From Firmicutes bacterium UBA5010 (GTDB lineage: Bacteria; Bacillota; Clostridia; Tissierellales; Sedimentibacteraceae): DNA of 64,000 nucleotides. Shown here one piece after another: positions 45,681 to 54,835 of the stretch. The translations under genes and the position numbers were made by a program. The stretch covers positions 3,725-67,724 of the forward strand of contig DGYI01000047.1 of assembly GCA_002396645.1 (NCBI GenBank), in the 5' to 3' direction. Under the pieces are notes generated by a model that worked only from the letters and a program-made list of their open reading frames with translations, had not been told where the DNA came from and made no database searches. Numbering within the stretch: position 1 is the stretch's first letter; each line of letters opens with the position of its first letter.

Positions 45681-46064
45681 ATGAGTGAAAAATTAACAAT
45701 ATTAAAAATGGTTGAAGAAGGTAAAATAACTGTTGAGGAAGCATCCAAGCTTTTAGAATCCGTAGAAGATAAGAAAGAAGAACTCAGCCTTATCTCAAAA
45801 GCGGACGGAAGAACTGCAAAGTGGGTAAAAATAAGGGTTGTTGAGGGTGAAGAAGGAACAAAGGTTAACGTAAATCTTCCTATTGCTCTTATAGACATTG
45901 CATTTAAAATAGCTAAGGCAAGTGACAGTAATTTCGACGTTAAGCTCGGAAATCTGAATGTAGATATTGATGATATCATTAAATTAATTCAAGATGGAGC
46001 AGAAGGAAAAATAGTCGATATAGAAACAGATGACGGAACAAAAGTCGAAATAGTTATAGAATAG
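45681..46064 (+). CDS. SHOCT/YvlB-like protein, third of three
   Basis: A 127-residue protein. It begins with the YvlB/LiaX-type helix pair (LTILKMVEEGKITVEEASKLLES) and continues with the same beta domain as the first gene of the operon, including INLPxAL-like VNLPIALIDIAFKIAK and a closing DIETDDGTKVEIVIE. ATG 45681 has GGAGG nine bases before it; the TTG at 45666 lies before that site. A strong terminator follows. Confidence 0.75.
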   Translation: MSEKLTILKMVEEGKITVEEASKLLESVEDKKEELSLISKADGRTAKWVKIRVVEGEEGTKVNVNLPIALIDIAFKIAKASDSNFDVKLGNLNVDIDDIIKLIQDGAEGKIVDIETDDGTKVEIVIE

Positions 46065-46092
46065 TTTAAAAACAAACATGCTCTTTCCTGAT

Positions 46093-46123
46093 AACGCTGA
46101 TATAAATAATTTATATCAGCGTT
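46093..46123 (+). terminator. Terminator of the YvlB-like operon
   Basis: A perfect 14-bp stem AACGCTGATATAAA / TTTATATCAGCGTT with a 3-base loop, followed by TTTTT, 28 bp after the stop codon. Confidence 0.93.
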
Positions 46124-46213
46124 TTTTTGTGCAAAAGTTTAGTATTTATAAACAAGATACTTAGTGTCTGTAATTATAAAAAACATTTTTTGTAAATTTC
46201 TTAAATTTTGATA

Positions 46214-46242
46214 TTGACATTATGATTACACATATGTATAAT
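46214..46242 (+). promoter_or_regulatory. Promoter upstream of the pot operon
   Basis: TTGACA (46214-46219), a 17-bp spacer and TATAAT (46237-46242). The leader to the XRE gene is about 140 bp and contains AGTTTAAT direct and inverted repeats and the palindrome at 46339. Confidence 0.85.
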
Positions 46243-46338
46243 ACATTTTGTTATTAAAGTTTAATAATTATAAACTTAGAGTTTAATATTAAAGACTTTT
46301 TTAGCAGATATTTTACCGTTTATTTAGTAAGGTAGTTA

Positions 46339-46376
46339 ACGTGGAATATATTCCACACGGCGTGAAATATATTATG
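46339..46376 (+). promoter_or_regulatory. Likely operator of the XRE-cupin regulator
   Basis: A perfect 16-bp palindrome GTGGAATATATTCCAC at 46339-46354, followed by a related half site CGTGAAATATATTATG at 46359-46374, just upstream of the ribosome binding site. The position suits autoregulation of the regulator and of potABCD. Confidence 0.6.
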
Positions 46377-46386
46377 GGAGGTTATT

Positions 46387-46923
46387 ATGAATATCGGGAA
46401 TAAAATAAAAAGACTGAGAACAGCCAGCTTTCTGACTCAGGAAGAATTGGCCGACAGATGCGAGCTGACAAAAGGATATATATCACAGCTTGAAAGAGAT
46501 TTGACATCCCCGTCTATTGCTACTCTTGTCGATATACTGGAATGTCTGGGAACAGACCTTGCTAAATTTTTTAATGAAGAGGCAGAGGATAAGATAGTCT
46601 TCAAAGAGGATGATGTATTTGTTAAGGAAACGGATGATAATTACATTATCAATTGGATTATTCCAAATGCTCAAAAAAACAAAATGGAGCCTATATTAGT
46701 GGAAATTGACAGCTACGGCAAAACTAAACTTGATCCTCCGCACGAGGGTGAAGAATTCGGTTATGTCTTAGCAGGAACTATCATGCTTCATTATGGGAAT
46801 GATGTTTATAAGGTAAAAAAGGGAGAATCTTTTTATTTTAAGACTAATAAGGATCATTATATCGAAAACACGGGAAAAAATGTGTGCAGAATACTTTGGG
46901 TGAGCACACCTCCTAATTTCTAA
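46387..46923 (+). CDS. XRE-cupin transcriptional regulator (PuuR-like)
   Basis: A 178-residue protein. The N-terminal helix-turn-helix ([50 protein letters not shown]) is followed by a cupin domain (about 105-178) with [23 protein letters not shown] and a [15 protein letters not shown] ending. In E. coli PuuR the partner genes handle putrescine; here the polyamine transporter potABCD follows 17 bp later, so polyamine sensing is a plausible role. Good GGAGG at the start. Confidence 0.92.
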   Translation: MNIGNKIKRLRTASFLTQEELADRCELTKGYISQLERDLTSPSIATLVDILECLGTDLAKFFNEEAEDKIVFKEDDVFVKETDDNYIINWIIPNAQKNKMEPILVEIDSYGKTKLDPPHEGEEFGYVLAGTIMLHYGNDVYKVKKGESFYFKTNKDHYIENTGKNVCRILWVSTPPNF

Positions 46924-46940
46924 GAAACGGAGCTGAAGTG

Positions 46941-48518
46941 ATGAGTGAAAAAATAATTGAATTAAAAAATATAACTAAAAAGTTTAACGGTGATATAGTT
47001 TTAGATAATATAAATTTGTATGTTAAGGAAAATGAGTTTATAACACTGCTTGGTCCCAGCGGATGCGGAAAAACGACTCTCTTAAGAATTATAGGAGGAT
47101 TTTTAAGTCCTACAGAAGGACATCTTGTATTTGATGGAAAAGAAATAAGCAATCTTCCTCCGTATAAAAGAGAAATAAACACAGTTTTCCAAAAATATGC
47201 ACTATTCCCTCATATGAATGTATATGACAATATAGCCTTTGGTCTTAAAATAAAAAAAGAGGCTAAGGATATAATTGAACAAAAAGTAAACCGTATGCTT
47301 AAGCTTGTAGGTCTTGAGGAGTACGGAAAAAGAAGTGTAAGCGAGATGTCCGGAGGTCAGCAGCAAAGGGTTGCTATCGCAAGAGCACTGGTAAATGAAC
47401 CAAAAGTTCTTTTGCTTGATGAACCTTTAGGTGCTTTGGATTTAAAGCTAAGAAAAGAAATGCAGCATGAGCTTAAAAAAATCCAAAAAGAGGTTGGAAT
47501 TACCTTTATATACGTTACGCATGACCAAGAGGAAGCTCTTACTATGTCAGATACAATAGTTGTAATGAAAAGCGGCAGAATCCAGCAAATCGGAACTCCG
47601 ACAGACATATATAATGAGCCTGTAAATTCATATGTAGCAAATTTCATAGGTGAAAGCAACATAATTGACGGTATAATGCTTAAGGATTATGAGGTTATGT
47701 TTGAGGATAAAAAGTTTGAATGTGTGGATTACGGTTTTGATAAAAATGAAAAAGTTGATGTAGTAATAAGACCTGAGGATTTAGATATAGTAAAAAAAGA
47801 AGAAGGAAAGCTCAAGGGTATAGTAAAATCAGTTTTATTCAAGGGTGTGCATTATGAAATTGTTGTAGAAACAAAATCAGGAACAAGCATAACTGTAAAA
47901 ATGCACGTTTCAGAAGAAAAGCCCGTGATAAATGATAAGGCTAACGAAAAAATGAGCGCTAACGATTTTTATCTGGATATAGCAGACGTTAAAGAACTGA
48001 CAGATGCGGATATTGTAGCAAGAGCAGATGCGCAGGCTTGGAATCCTGAAACAGATGAGTGGATTTCCATAAATAAAATTGAATATGATATAAAACCTGA
48101 AAACGGAACATATCCTGTTACCTTCTCTACCTATGAAGGTACCAGCGTAACTGTAAATATGATTGTCGCAGATGAAAACAGAATAGTAAACAAAGAATAC
48201 CAGGAAGAAATATTCGCAGTTAATTTTTTTAAAACAGTTGATGAAATCAAGGAAAGCATAGCCCTCGGAACAGATTTGAAAACATGGGCAAATGCCTCTG
48301 CATGGAGCCTGGAAAGTGAAATGCCGGTTGAAATAACTGATGTGGTTTATGATTTCGATCCTGAAAATATAATGCCCGGAATTTATGATGTGACATTTAA
48401 AACAGAGGGATACGAGTATACCGTAGACACAACGGACAAGTCCGAGGTCGGTGCTGAGGTAGGGCTTATGTTTTATCCCGAGGATCTTCATATAATGTCT
48501 AAAATCGGAGGTTATTGA
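46941..48518 (+). CDS. potA: Polyamine ABC transporter ATPase with an inserted repeat region
   Basis: A 525-residue ATPase (PotA is normally about 350). Residues 1-290 are a normal ABC domain: [40 protein letters not shown] and VTHDQEEAL. The TOBE domain begins normally ([24 protein letters not shown], about 294-316). A ~170-residue segment follows (about 316-488) with two tandem copies of an ~80-residue beta-rich unit (ending [18 protein letters not shown] and [18 protein letters not shown]). The TOBE end then resumes ([19 protein letters not shown]). The frame is open throughout. ATG 46941 is 8 bases after GGAG; GTG 46938 is closer than usual. Confidence 0.92.
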   Translation: MSEKIIELKNITKKFNGDIVLDNINLYVKENEFITLLGPSGCGKTTLLRIIGGFLSPTEGHLVFDGKEISNLPPYKREINTVFQKYALFPHMNVYDNIAFGLKIKKEAKDIIEQKVNRMLKLVGLEEYGKRSVSEMSGGQQQRVAIARALVNEPKVLLLDEPLGALDLKLRKEMQHELKKIQKEVGITFIYVTHDQEEALTMSDTIVVMKSGRIQQIGTPTDIYNEPVNSYVANFIGESNIIDGIMLKDYEVMFEDKKFECVDYGFDKNEKVDVVIRPEDLDIVKKEEGKLKGIVKSVLFKGVHYEIVVETKSGTSITVKMHVSEEKPVINDKANEKMSANDFYLDIADVKELTDADIVARADAQAWNPETDEWISINKIEYDIKPENGTYPVTFSTYEGTSVTVNMIVADENRIVNKEYQEEIFAVNFFKTVDEIKESIALGTDLKTWANASAWSLESEMPVEITDVVYDFDPENIMPGIYDVTFKTEGYEYTVDTTDKSEVGAEVGLMFYPEDLHIMSKIGGY

Positions 48519-48519
48519 G

Positions 48520-49362
48520 ATGAAGCAGTTCAGTAAAATGGCTTATCCCTATATATTTTGGATATCAATTATTATTGTAGTGCCAATGCTTTTAATTGTT
48601 CTATATGCTTTCACAAAACCGGGAAATGATGTTATAACCATAAGATTTACATTAAATAATTTTGTTAAGTTTTTCAGCGATGATATTTTTATGAGCGTTT
48701 TGCAGCAATCACTTAAAATTGCTGTAATAACAACAATATTATGTATTTTATTAGGATATCCGGCTGCATATATTATAGCTAATTCGGATGAAAAAAGAAA
48801 AATTATACTTGTTCTTGTTATCACTCTTCCTATGTGGATAAATATGCTCGTAAGAACATATGCCTGGATGGGAATACTTCAGGATAATGGGATAATAAAT
48901 TCTATACTTTCATTTTTCAACATACCTGCTATAAAAATGCTCCATACGGATTTTGCGGTTATATTAGGCATGGTTTACAACTTTATACCTTTTATGATTC
49001 TTCAAATATATACATCACTGACTAAAATGGATAAAAGCTATTTGGAAGCGGCAGATGATTTGGGTGCCAATAAAGTACAGTCATTTTTAAGAATAACTCT
49101 TCCTCTGTCAATACCCGGCGTTATAAGCGGCATAACACTTGTATTTTTGCCGGCAGTTTCAAGCTTTTTCATACCAAAGCTTCTCGGAGGCGGTCAGTAT
49201 GTGCTTATAGGAAATGTTATTGAGTCACAGTTTTTAACATCAGGAAATTGGAACTTCGGAAGTGCAATATCAATGATAATGGCAGTTATAATAATGATTT
49301 CAATGTACATCACTAAGAAAATAGATAAGAATCCATCGGCAGGGAGGGATCCGGTAAGATGA
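48520..49362 (+). CDS. potB: Polyamine ABC transporter permease PotB
   Basis: A 280-residue permease with six membrane helices. The coupling (EAA) loop reads SYLEAADDLGANKVQSFLRITLPLSIPGVISG, which is standard for PotB. It forms the import channel for spermidine/putrescine with PotC. ATG 48520 follows the potA stop by one base, and the last four bases of this gene overlap potC (ATGA). Confidence 0.93.
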   Translation: MKQFSKMAYPYIFWISIIIVVPMLLIVLYAFTKPGNDVITIRFTLNNFVKFFSDDIFMSVLQQSLKIAVITTILCILLGYPAAYIIANSDEKRKIILVLVITLPMWINMLVRTYAWMGILQDNGIINSILSFFNIPAIKMLHTDFAVILGMVYNFIPFMILQIYTSLTKMDKSYLEAADDLGANKVQSFLRITLPLSIPGVISGITLVFLPAVSSFFIPKLLGGGQYVLIGNVIESQFLTSGNWNFGSAISMIMAVIIMISMYITKKIDKNPSAGRDPVR

Positions 49363-50153
49363 AACAGTCAAAAAAGATATTACCTAAAATATACATGGGC
49401 CTACTGATTATATTTTTTTACGCACCTATACTGTATACAGTAATATTTTCATTTAACGAATCAAGATCATTGACAAGATTCACCGGTTTTTCTCTGCAAT
49501 GGTACGAAAAAATGTTTCATGACAGATTTATGGTTGAATCAATCATAAACACTATATTAATAGCAGTATTGGCTACAGTTATTTCAACTATAATCGGAAC
49601 TATTGCCTCTATAGGACTATCAAGCTCAAGAAAAATAGTCAGAGCAGTGGTAGAACAGGTAAATGATTTGCCTATTATGAATCCGGAAATTGTGACAGCT
49701 ATCGGACTTTTAATGTTTTTTACAACATTAAATATCGAGAAAGGATTCGGAACATTATTAATTGCACATATAATGTTTTGTACTCCTTATGTTATGCTGA
49801 GCATAACTCCAAAGCTTCGCTCTTTGGACCCGAATTTAGCCGATGCAGCACTGGATCTCGGTGCAACTCCCTGGCAGGCTCTTATTAAGGTTATTGTACC
49901 TCAAATAATGCCGGGGATAATTTCAGGTGCACTTATAGCCTTTACAATGTCGTTTGATGATTTCATAATATCTTATTTTGTAACAGGCAACGGAGTGAGT
50001 AATATTTCAATAATGGTTTACACGATGTCAAAGCGTATAAATCCTTCAATCAACTCACTTTCAACCATTATGATTGTAATTATCACAATTGCGCTTATAT
50101 TAGTCAATGTGATACCTATATTAAAAGAAAGAAAGGAAAAAAAGAAAATATGA
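49359..50153 (+). CDS. potC: Polyamine ABC transporter permease PotC
   Basis: A 264-residue permease with six membrane helices. The EAA loop is PNLADAALDLGATPWQALIKVIVPQIMPGIISGALIAF. It pairs with PotB. Its start overlaps the potB stop and its stop overlaps the potD start (both ATGA), so the four genes are translationally coupled. Confidence 0.93.
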   Translation: MKQSKKILPKIYMGLLIIFFYAPILYTVIFSFNESRSLTRFTGFSLQWYEKMFHDRFMVESIINTILIAVLATVISTIIGTIASIGLSSSRKIVRAVVEQVNDLPIMNPEIVTAIGLLMFFTTLNIEKGFGTLLIAHIMFCTPYVMLSITPKLRSLDPNLADAALDLGATPWQALIKVIVPQIMPGIISGALIAFTMSFDDFIISYFVTGNGVSNISIMVYTMSKRINPSINSLSTIMIVIITIALILVNVIPILKERKEKKKI

Positions 50154-51193
50154 AAAAGATTTTAGTATTATTATTAATAGCTGTGCTTTTACTATCAGGA
50201 TGTTCAAAGGCTTCCTCTACTCTAAAAGTATATAACTGGGGAGAATATATCGGTGAGGATGTAATAAAAAATTTCGAGAAACAATTTAATGCAAAGGTTA
50301 TATATGATCCTTTTGACTCTAACGAAATGATGTACACAAAAGTACAAACAGGAGAAAGCTATGATATAATAGTTCCTTCCGACTACATGATAGAAAGACT
50401 TATAAGTGAAGATAGACTATTGAAAATAGATAAAAGCTTAATTCCTAATATGTCAAACTTATATGAAGGTGTTAAAAATCTTCCGTATGACCCTAATAAC
50501 GACTATTCTGTTCCATATTTCTGGGGCAGCGTAGGAATAGTATATAATCATAATAATGTTCCTAAAGAAGTAGTTGAAAGCCAAGGCTTTAATGTTTTGA
50601 AAAATACAGATTATAAAGAAAAAATATACATGTATGATTCTGAAAGAGACTCGTTTATGATAGCTTTTAAGGCATTGGGCTACTCTATGAATACTGAAAA
50701 TATAGATGAAATAAACGAAGCTTATGAATGGCTTAAAGAATTAAATGACACTATGATACCTGCATATGTAACTGACGATGTAATAGATGGAATGGCTAGC
50801 GGATTAAAGGATATTGCCGTAGTTTACAGCGGAGATGCTTCATATATATTAAACGAAAACGAAGATATGAGCTTCTTCATGCCAAGTGAAGGAACAAACA
50901 TATGGAGTGATGCAATGGTAATACCTAAAAACGCGCAAAATCCGGAGTTAGCTCATGAGTTTATAAATTATATCCTGTCATATGAGGCTTCAAAGGACAA
51001 TACTGCAACTGTAGGTTATGCTTCTCCTAACAAGGAAGTGCTGGAAGAAATGTCTTCCGAAGGCGGAGATTATTACGGAAACGAAGCATATCTGCCAAGA
51101 TTCGGATATGAAAAGGATGAAGTTTTTAAACATAATGAGGTATTAAAACAAAAATTAACAGACTTATGGATAAAAGTTAAAGCGTCAAAGTAA
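50150..51193 (+). CDS. potD: Spermidine/putrescine-binding lipoprotein PotD
   Basis: A 347-residue extracellular binding protein. A lipoprotein signal (LLLIAVLLLSGCSKA, Cys at residue 18) is followed by LKVYNWGEYIGEDVIKNFEKQF and later YDIIVPSDYMIERL and VPYFWGSVGIVYN. These are PotD features, with aromatic and acidic residues of the polyamine site. It completes the potABCD operon, regulated upstream by an XRE-cupin protein. Confidence 0.94.
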   Translation: MKKILVLLLIAVLLLSGCSKASSTLKVYNWGEYIGEDVIKNFEKQFNAKVIYDPFDSNEMMYTKVQTGESYDIIVPSDYMIERLISEDRLLKIDKSLIPNMSNLYEGVKNLPYDPNNDYSVPYFWGSVGIVYNHNNVPKEVVESQGFNVLKNTDYKEKIYMYDSERDSFMIAFKALGYSMNTENIDEINEAYEWLKELNDTMIPAYVTDDVIDGMASGLKDIAVVYSGDASYILNENEDMSFFMPSEGTNIWSDAMVIPKNAQNPELAHEFINYILSYEASKDNTATVGYASPNKEVLEEMSSEGGDYYGNEAYLPRFGYEKDEVFKHNEVLKQKLTDLWIKVKASK

Positions 51194-51198
51194 GAATA

Positions 51199-51220
51199 AA
51201 GGACTAGCTATCTAGTCCTT
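51199..51220. terminator. Bidirectional terminator overlapping cca's end
   Basis: Stem AAGGACTA / TAGTCCTT with a 6-base loop, followed by TTTTATT. The stop codon of the convergent cca gene (51204-51206) is inside the stem. Confidence 0.85.
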
Positions 51221-52544
51221 TTTTATTGTTTATCAAGCTTAATATATATTCTGTTAATTCCTCTTTAGTGTTTTTTCCCGGATATTCCAGGACCAAGTCA
51301 AGAGCTTTATCCAAAAGTTCGGTATATATACTGCCTTTTTCTATACCCAAAGCCTCTAAATCATACCCGTTTATATTCAAATCTTTCTTGCTTAAAGGCT
51401 CTTTGTTTTCAATAATAGCTCTGCATTTTTCACGAAGCACTTCAACTTTTTCAAATCCTGCATTGCTTGATTTTCCTTTAATATCTGCTATATTAAGAGA
51501 AAACATATCATCCAGTCTCTCAATTCCAACGTTATTTATAAACTTTTTAACTCCCTTATCCTTCATATCTATTTCTTTAAGGAGATGATATCTGATTAAA
51601 ATTCTTACATCTTCAATCATATCACATGAATATTTTAATCTTTCCATTATTTCTTTTCCAAGCACTGCAGATTTAATATGATGTCCAAAAAAATGTCCTC
51701 TTCCGTTTTCGTCCTGTGTAAAACATTCAGGTTTGCTTATATCATGAAAAAGTGCAGCTAGTCTTAAGTTTAATTTAGGCTCAATATTGTCCAAAACTTC
51801 CATCGTATGCTCGAAAACATCCTTATCATGATAAGGATTATGCTGGTCAAAACCCACAGTGTTCATGTATTCAGGAATTATATACTTCATAAGCTCTGTA
51901 TCAATAAGTGTCCTTATGCCCTCTGATGGCTTGTCGCTGATTAAAATTTTATTTAATTCGTCACGAATTCTCTCAGCACTTATATGCTTTATCAAAAAAC
52001 TATTTTTAACTATAGATAGTCTTGTTTTTTCATCTAAAGAAAATCCCAGCTGTGTCATAAATCTTACGGCTCTGAGCATTCTGAGTGCATCCTCATTAAA
52101 TCTCTGATCAGGATCTCCTATACATCTTACCACACGATTTTTAATATCCTCTGTTCCTCCAAAATAATCTATGATATTTTCGTCATAATCCATGCAAATA
52201 GCATTCATTGTAAAATCACGTCTTTTTAAATCCTCTGTAAGTTCATCGGAAAAGCTGATATTGTCAGGTCTTCTTCCATCAGAATAATGTCCGTCACTTC
52301 TGAAGGTAGTTATCTCATAAGAATTGTTTTCATGAATAACAGTTATAGTACCGAATTTCTTTCCTGTGGGAATTGTTTTTTTGAAGATTTTTTCTATTAT
52401 CTGCGGTAAAGCATTTGTAGTAATATCAAAATCCGAGACATCCAATCCCAAAAGAAAGCTTCTGACCGCTCCTCCTACAAGATAAGCCTCGTAACCGTGA
52501 TTTTTTATGTTTTTTAATATATATTTAATGTTTTTATCTAACAT
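51204..52544 (-). CDS. cca: CCA-adding tRNA nucleotidyltransferase with HD domain
   Basis: A 446-residue enzyme that adds or repairs the 3' CCA of tRNA. The head has LVGGAVRSFLLGLDVSDFDITTNALP (nucleotide-binding GG and DxD) and RRDFTMNAICMDYD, and the neck has RFNEDALRMLRAVRF. A C-terminal HD domain follows (LFHDISKPECF, GHHIKSAVLG), as in Firmicutes enzymes that also carry phosphohydrolase activity. Length is normal. Confidence 0.94.
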   Translation of the reverse strand: MLDKNIKYILKNIKNHGYEAYLVGGAVRSFLLGLDVSDFDITTNALPQIIEKIFKKTIPTGKKFGTITVIHENNSYEITTFRSDGHYSDGRRPDNISFSDELTEDLKRRDFTMNAICMDYDENIIDYFGGTEDIKNRVVRCIGDPDQRFNEDALRMLRAVRFMTQLGFSLDEKTRLSIVKNSFLIKHISAERIRDELNKILISDKPSEGIRTLIDTELMKYIIPEYMNTVGFDQHNPYHDKDVFEHTMEVLDNIEPKLNLRLAALFHDISKPECFTQDENGRGHFFGHHIKSAVLGKEIMERLKYSCDMIEDVRILIRYHLLKEIDMKDKGVKKFINNVGIERLDDMFSLNIADIKGKSSNAGFEKVEVLREKCRAIIENKEPLSKKDLNINGYDLEALGIEKGSIYTELLDKALDLVLEYPGKNTKEELTEYILSLINNKKGLDS

Positions 52545-52704
52545 ATTCTCTCCTATTGTTTTATAATTTTAATTATACCCTCATTTATAGGATTTTAAAA
52601 TACTTATTATTGAAAATTCATTTATTTTCACAAATACTCATATTATAGATTGCTTTATGCTTATAATTATGCTAAAATTTTTGTAATTTAAGTTTGGAGG
52701 TCCT

Positions 52705-53928
52705 ATGTCTAAAGTTTATCGAATTATATCATTAGCAATGCTTATCTTGATAATATTTTCAAATTTTACAATATCATCTGACACGAAAAGTGTCTCAGAA
52801 TTTGAAGCTAAAACTTTAACAGAACTTCAAAGTATTTTAAATTCTCAGTTATCGCAAAAAAGTGAAAAAATAAGCATAAGATACAGAGGAAAAACTCCTT
52901 CTATAGAAGAAGTCAAAAATGCTATAAATGTAGGCTTAGATAGCAACACTTACATATCAAGCACTGTCAAAAATGTAAACTTCGGATATAGCGGAGTTCA
53001 AAATAATGTTCTGATATATTATAATGTAACATACCTGACTACAAAAGAGGAAGATTTAAAAGTATCGCAAAAAATAGATGAAATTCTTGGAGAAATCATA
53101 ACAGATGATATGTACACTTATGAGAAGGTAAAGGCCGTAAACGATTATATCGTACTTAACGGTCAATATGATACTGAGCTTAAAAACTATTCTCATTATC
53201 AGCTTCTATTTGAAGGTAAAAGTGTATGTAACGGATATGCCCTGCTGACATATGAAATGTTAAAAAAATTACATATACCTGTATTATTGGTAACAGGAAA
53301 TGCTTATAACGGATCAATAACTGCTTCCCATATCTGGAATCTGGTCAATATAGGCGGATATTGGTTTAACCTTGATACAACTTGGAATGATCCTACCCCT
53401 GACATGAAGAATACAGTTTCTTATGATTACTTTTTAATCACAGATGAAGTCATAAGCAAAAGCCATAAAGCTGATAATAACTTATCTGTTCCGAAGACAA
53501 GTATCAGCTACGAAAAATATTTGAGTGAATTTGAAAAAACGAAGAAAAATCTTATTAATTCCCCTACTGTTAATGGAATTAACATAAAAATTCATGATAG
53601 CTATGTAGATTTTAAAAAATACGGTACGAGCACACCTTTTATAGAAAACGCAAGAACCTTAGTACCTTTAAGAGGGGTATTCTCAGAATTGGGATATGCT
53701 GTGGAATGGAATAACATAACTAAAACAGCAGCAATAACAAACGGAAAAAGTACCCTTAAAATAAAACCCGGTGAACTGTTTGCCACTATCGACGGAAAAC
53801 AAAAAGTATTAGATGTTCCTGCAAAACTAATCAACGGAAGCATTATGGTTCCCGTAAAATTTATCGGAGAAGCTTTTGATAATATAGTTCTTTGGGATGA
53901 GAAAAATAAAACTGTAATAATATATTAA
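52705..53928 (+). CDS. Exported transglutaminase with Cu-amine-oxidase-N-like stalk domain
   Basis: A 407-residue protein with a signal peptide (IISLAMLILIIFSNFTISS). Residues about 125-260 are a transglutaminase-core domain with Cys (GKSVCNGYALLTYEML), His (ASHIWNLVNIGGYW) and Asp (FNLDTTWND). A C-terminal domain (about 315-407) has ARTLVPLRGVFSELGYAVEWN and GSIMVPVKFIGEAF, the Cu_amine_oxidN1 stalk pattern common in exported Clostridia proteins. It differs from the riboswitch-controlled transglutaminase at 24781 in having this wall-type domain. It has its own terminator. Confidence 0.88.
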   Translation: MSKVYRIISLAMLILIIFSNFTISSDTKSVSEFEAKTLTELQSILNSQLSQKSEKISIRYRGKTPSIEEVKNAINVGLDSNTYISSTVKNVNFGYSGVQNNVLIYYNVTYLTTKEEDLKVSQKIDEILGEIITDDMYTYEKVKAVNDYIVLNGQYDTELKNYSHYQLLFEGKSVCNGYALLTYEMLKKLHIPVLLVTGNAYNGSITASHIWNLVNIGGYWFNLDTTWNDPTPDMKNTVSYDYFLITDEVISKSHKADNNLSVPKTSISYEKYLSEFEKTKKNLINSPTVNGINIKIHDSYVDFKKYGTSTPFIENARTLVPLRGVFSELGYAVEWNNITKTAAITNGKSTLKIKPGELFATIDGKQKVLDVPAKLINGSIMVPVKFIGEAFDNIVLWDEKNKTVIIY

Positions 53929-53960
53929 ATTAATCATCAGCTACTTTAATTAAAAAACTA

Positions 53961-53990
53961 AAACCGCAGGGGAATTTTTCCCTGCGGTTT
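53961..53990 (+). terminator. Terminator
   Basis: A perfect 12-bp stem AAACCGCAGGGG-type arm with CCCTGCGGTTT around aatttttc, 33 bp after the transglutaminase stop codon. There is only a short T content after it; it may also serve the convergent gene at 54059. Confidence 0.75.
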
Positions 53991-54058
53991 ATATACTTTT
54001 TACGTATTCGTCAGACTTAATCTTAGCAATTCTTGATTATTTATGCCTTACTTGATTT

Positions 54059-54676
54059 TCATAAGGATAAACACACAAATCCACCACCCATAGCGCTTGT
54101 ATCCAGCCACAGTTTAAGGTCAACTTCTGAGCGCTTACCTTGATCAAGCATAGTGGCAGCTGAAGTTTCTTCATCAATTCCCGTAAGAGTAACCCAATGC
54201 CAGCTTTCTAGATTTTTAAGCTTTCCATTTGATAAATTTAAAAATGCAACAGGTAAATCATTTGAAAATGCATAGCTCAAATACTTCTTAACTGTATTCC
54301 AGTCGGGACGTTCCGTAGGAAACACAGGAATCTTCAACACATCAATCTTAAATTTTATGCCCTTATCCAATCCGAATTCAGCTACTCCTTCTGCAAATAT
54401 AGAAGTATTATTAACTCCCATACGAGTAGGAGTAATATAAGTCCACAACTCCTCCATAAGAGCCAGCATGCTTGTTCTGTCATTGTTTTCGCAAAGAAAT
54501 AAAGGCTTGAATTCATCAAGTGTTTTTGATAAATACCAAACTAAATTAGCACAAGTTGCCGGACCACAGCCTGCCGTGCGCTGCCACGAATCAAGATACC
54601 ATTCTTGATTAGAGCCCCATGCAAAATTATCAGAATCATTTATATGAAATATTTCATATTTAGATATTGATGTCAA
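54059..54676 (-). CDS. C39-like / papain-like cysteine peptidase-fold protein
   Basis: A 205-residue protein without signal peptide. AGCGPATCANLVWYL (about residue 35-49) and ESWHWVTLTGIDEETSAATMLDQG (about 157-180) look like the Cys-box and His-box of C39/papain-like peptidases. Standalone C39-like domains are cytoplasmic or secreted with unknown substrates; no ABC transporter or bacteriocin precursor is nearby. The start is TTG 54676 with GGAGG eight bases upstream. Two-hairpin repeat copies lie upstream. Confidence 0.65.
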   Translation of the reverse strand: MTSISKYEIFHINDSDNFAWGSNQEWYLDSWQRTAGCGPATCANLVWYLSKTLDEFKPLFLCENNDRTSMLALMEELWTYITPTRMGVNNTSIFAEGVAEFGLDKGIKFKIDVLKIPVFPTERPDWNTVKKYLSYAFSNDLPVAFLNLSNGKLKNLESWHWVTLTGIDEETSAATMLDQGKRSEVDLKLWLDTSAMGGGFVCLSL

Positions 54677-54779
54677 TAATCATACCTCCATAAAATCGTG
54701 GTTTATAAAAAATACTATCTATATTATTATATTATAATTTTGACAAACCGAGACATTTTTAATATTGCTGCTCATATTA

Positions 54780-54835
54780 TATCATAGTCTCAGCGAGCTG
54801 AGCCATTGATAATATGCTATGCATATTATATCATA
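54780..54835 (+). repeat. Two-hairpin repeat, copy at 54.8 kb
   Basis: TATCATAGT, hairpin 1 CTCAG cgag CTGAG, CCATTGAT, hairpin 2 AATATGC tat GCATATT, then ATATCATA. The preceding bases from about 54749 (GAGACATTTTTAATATTGC..ATATTATATCATA) are the tail of a tandem copy. Confidence 0.8.

Noticed and set aside
47910..48491. Open frame of 193 codons opposite the PotA insertion
   Set aside because: I checked whether the insertion might really be a minus-strand gene. It has no ribosome binding site or known motif, and the plus frame contains clear tandem protein repeats and runs into a normal TOBE end.
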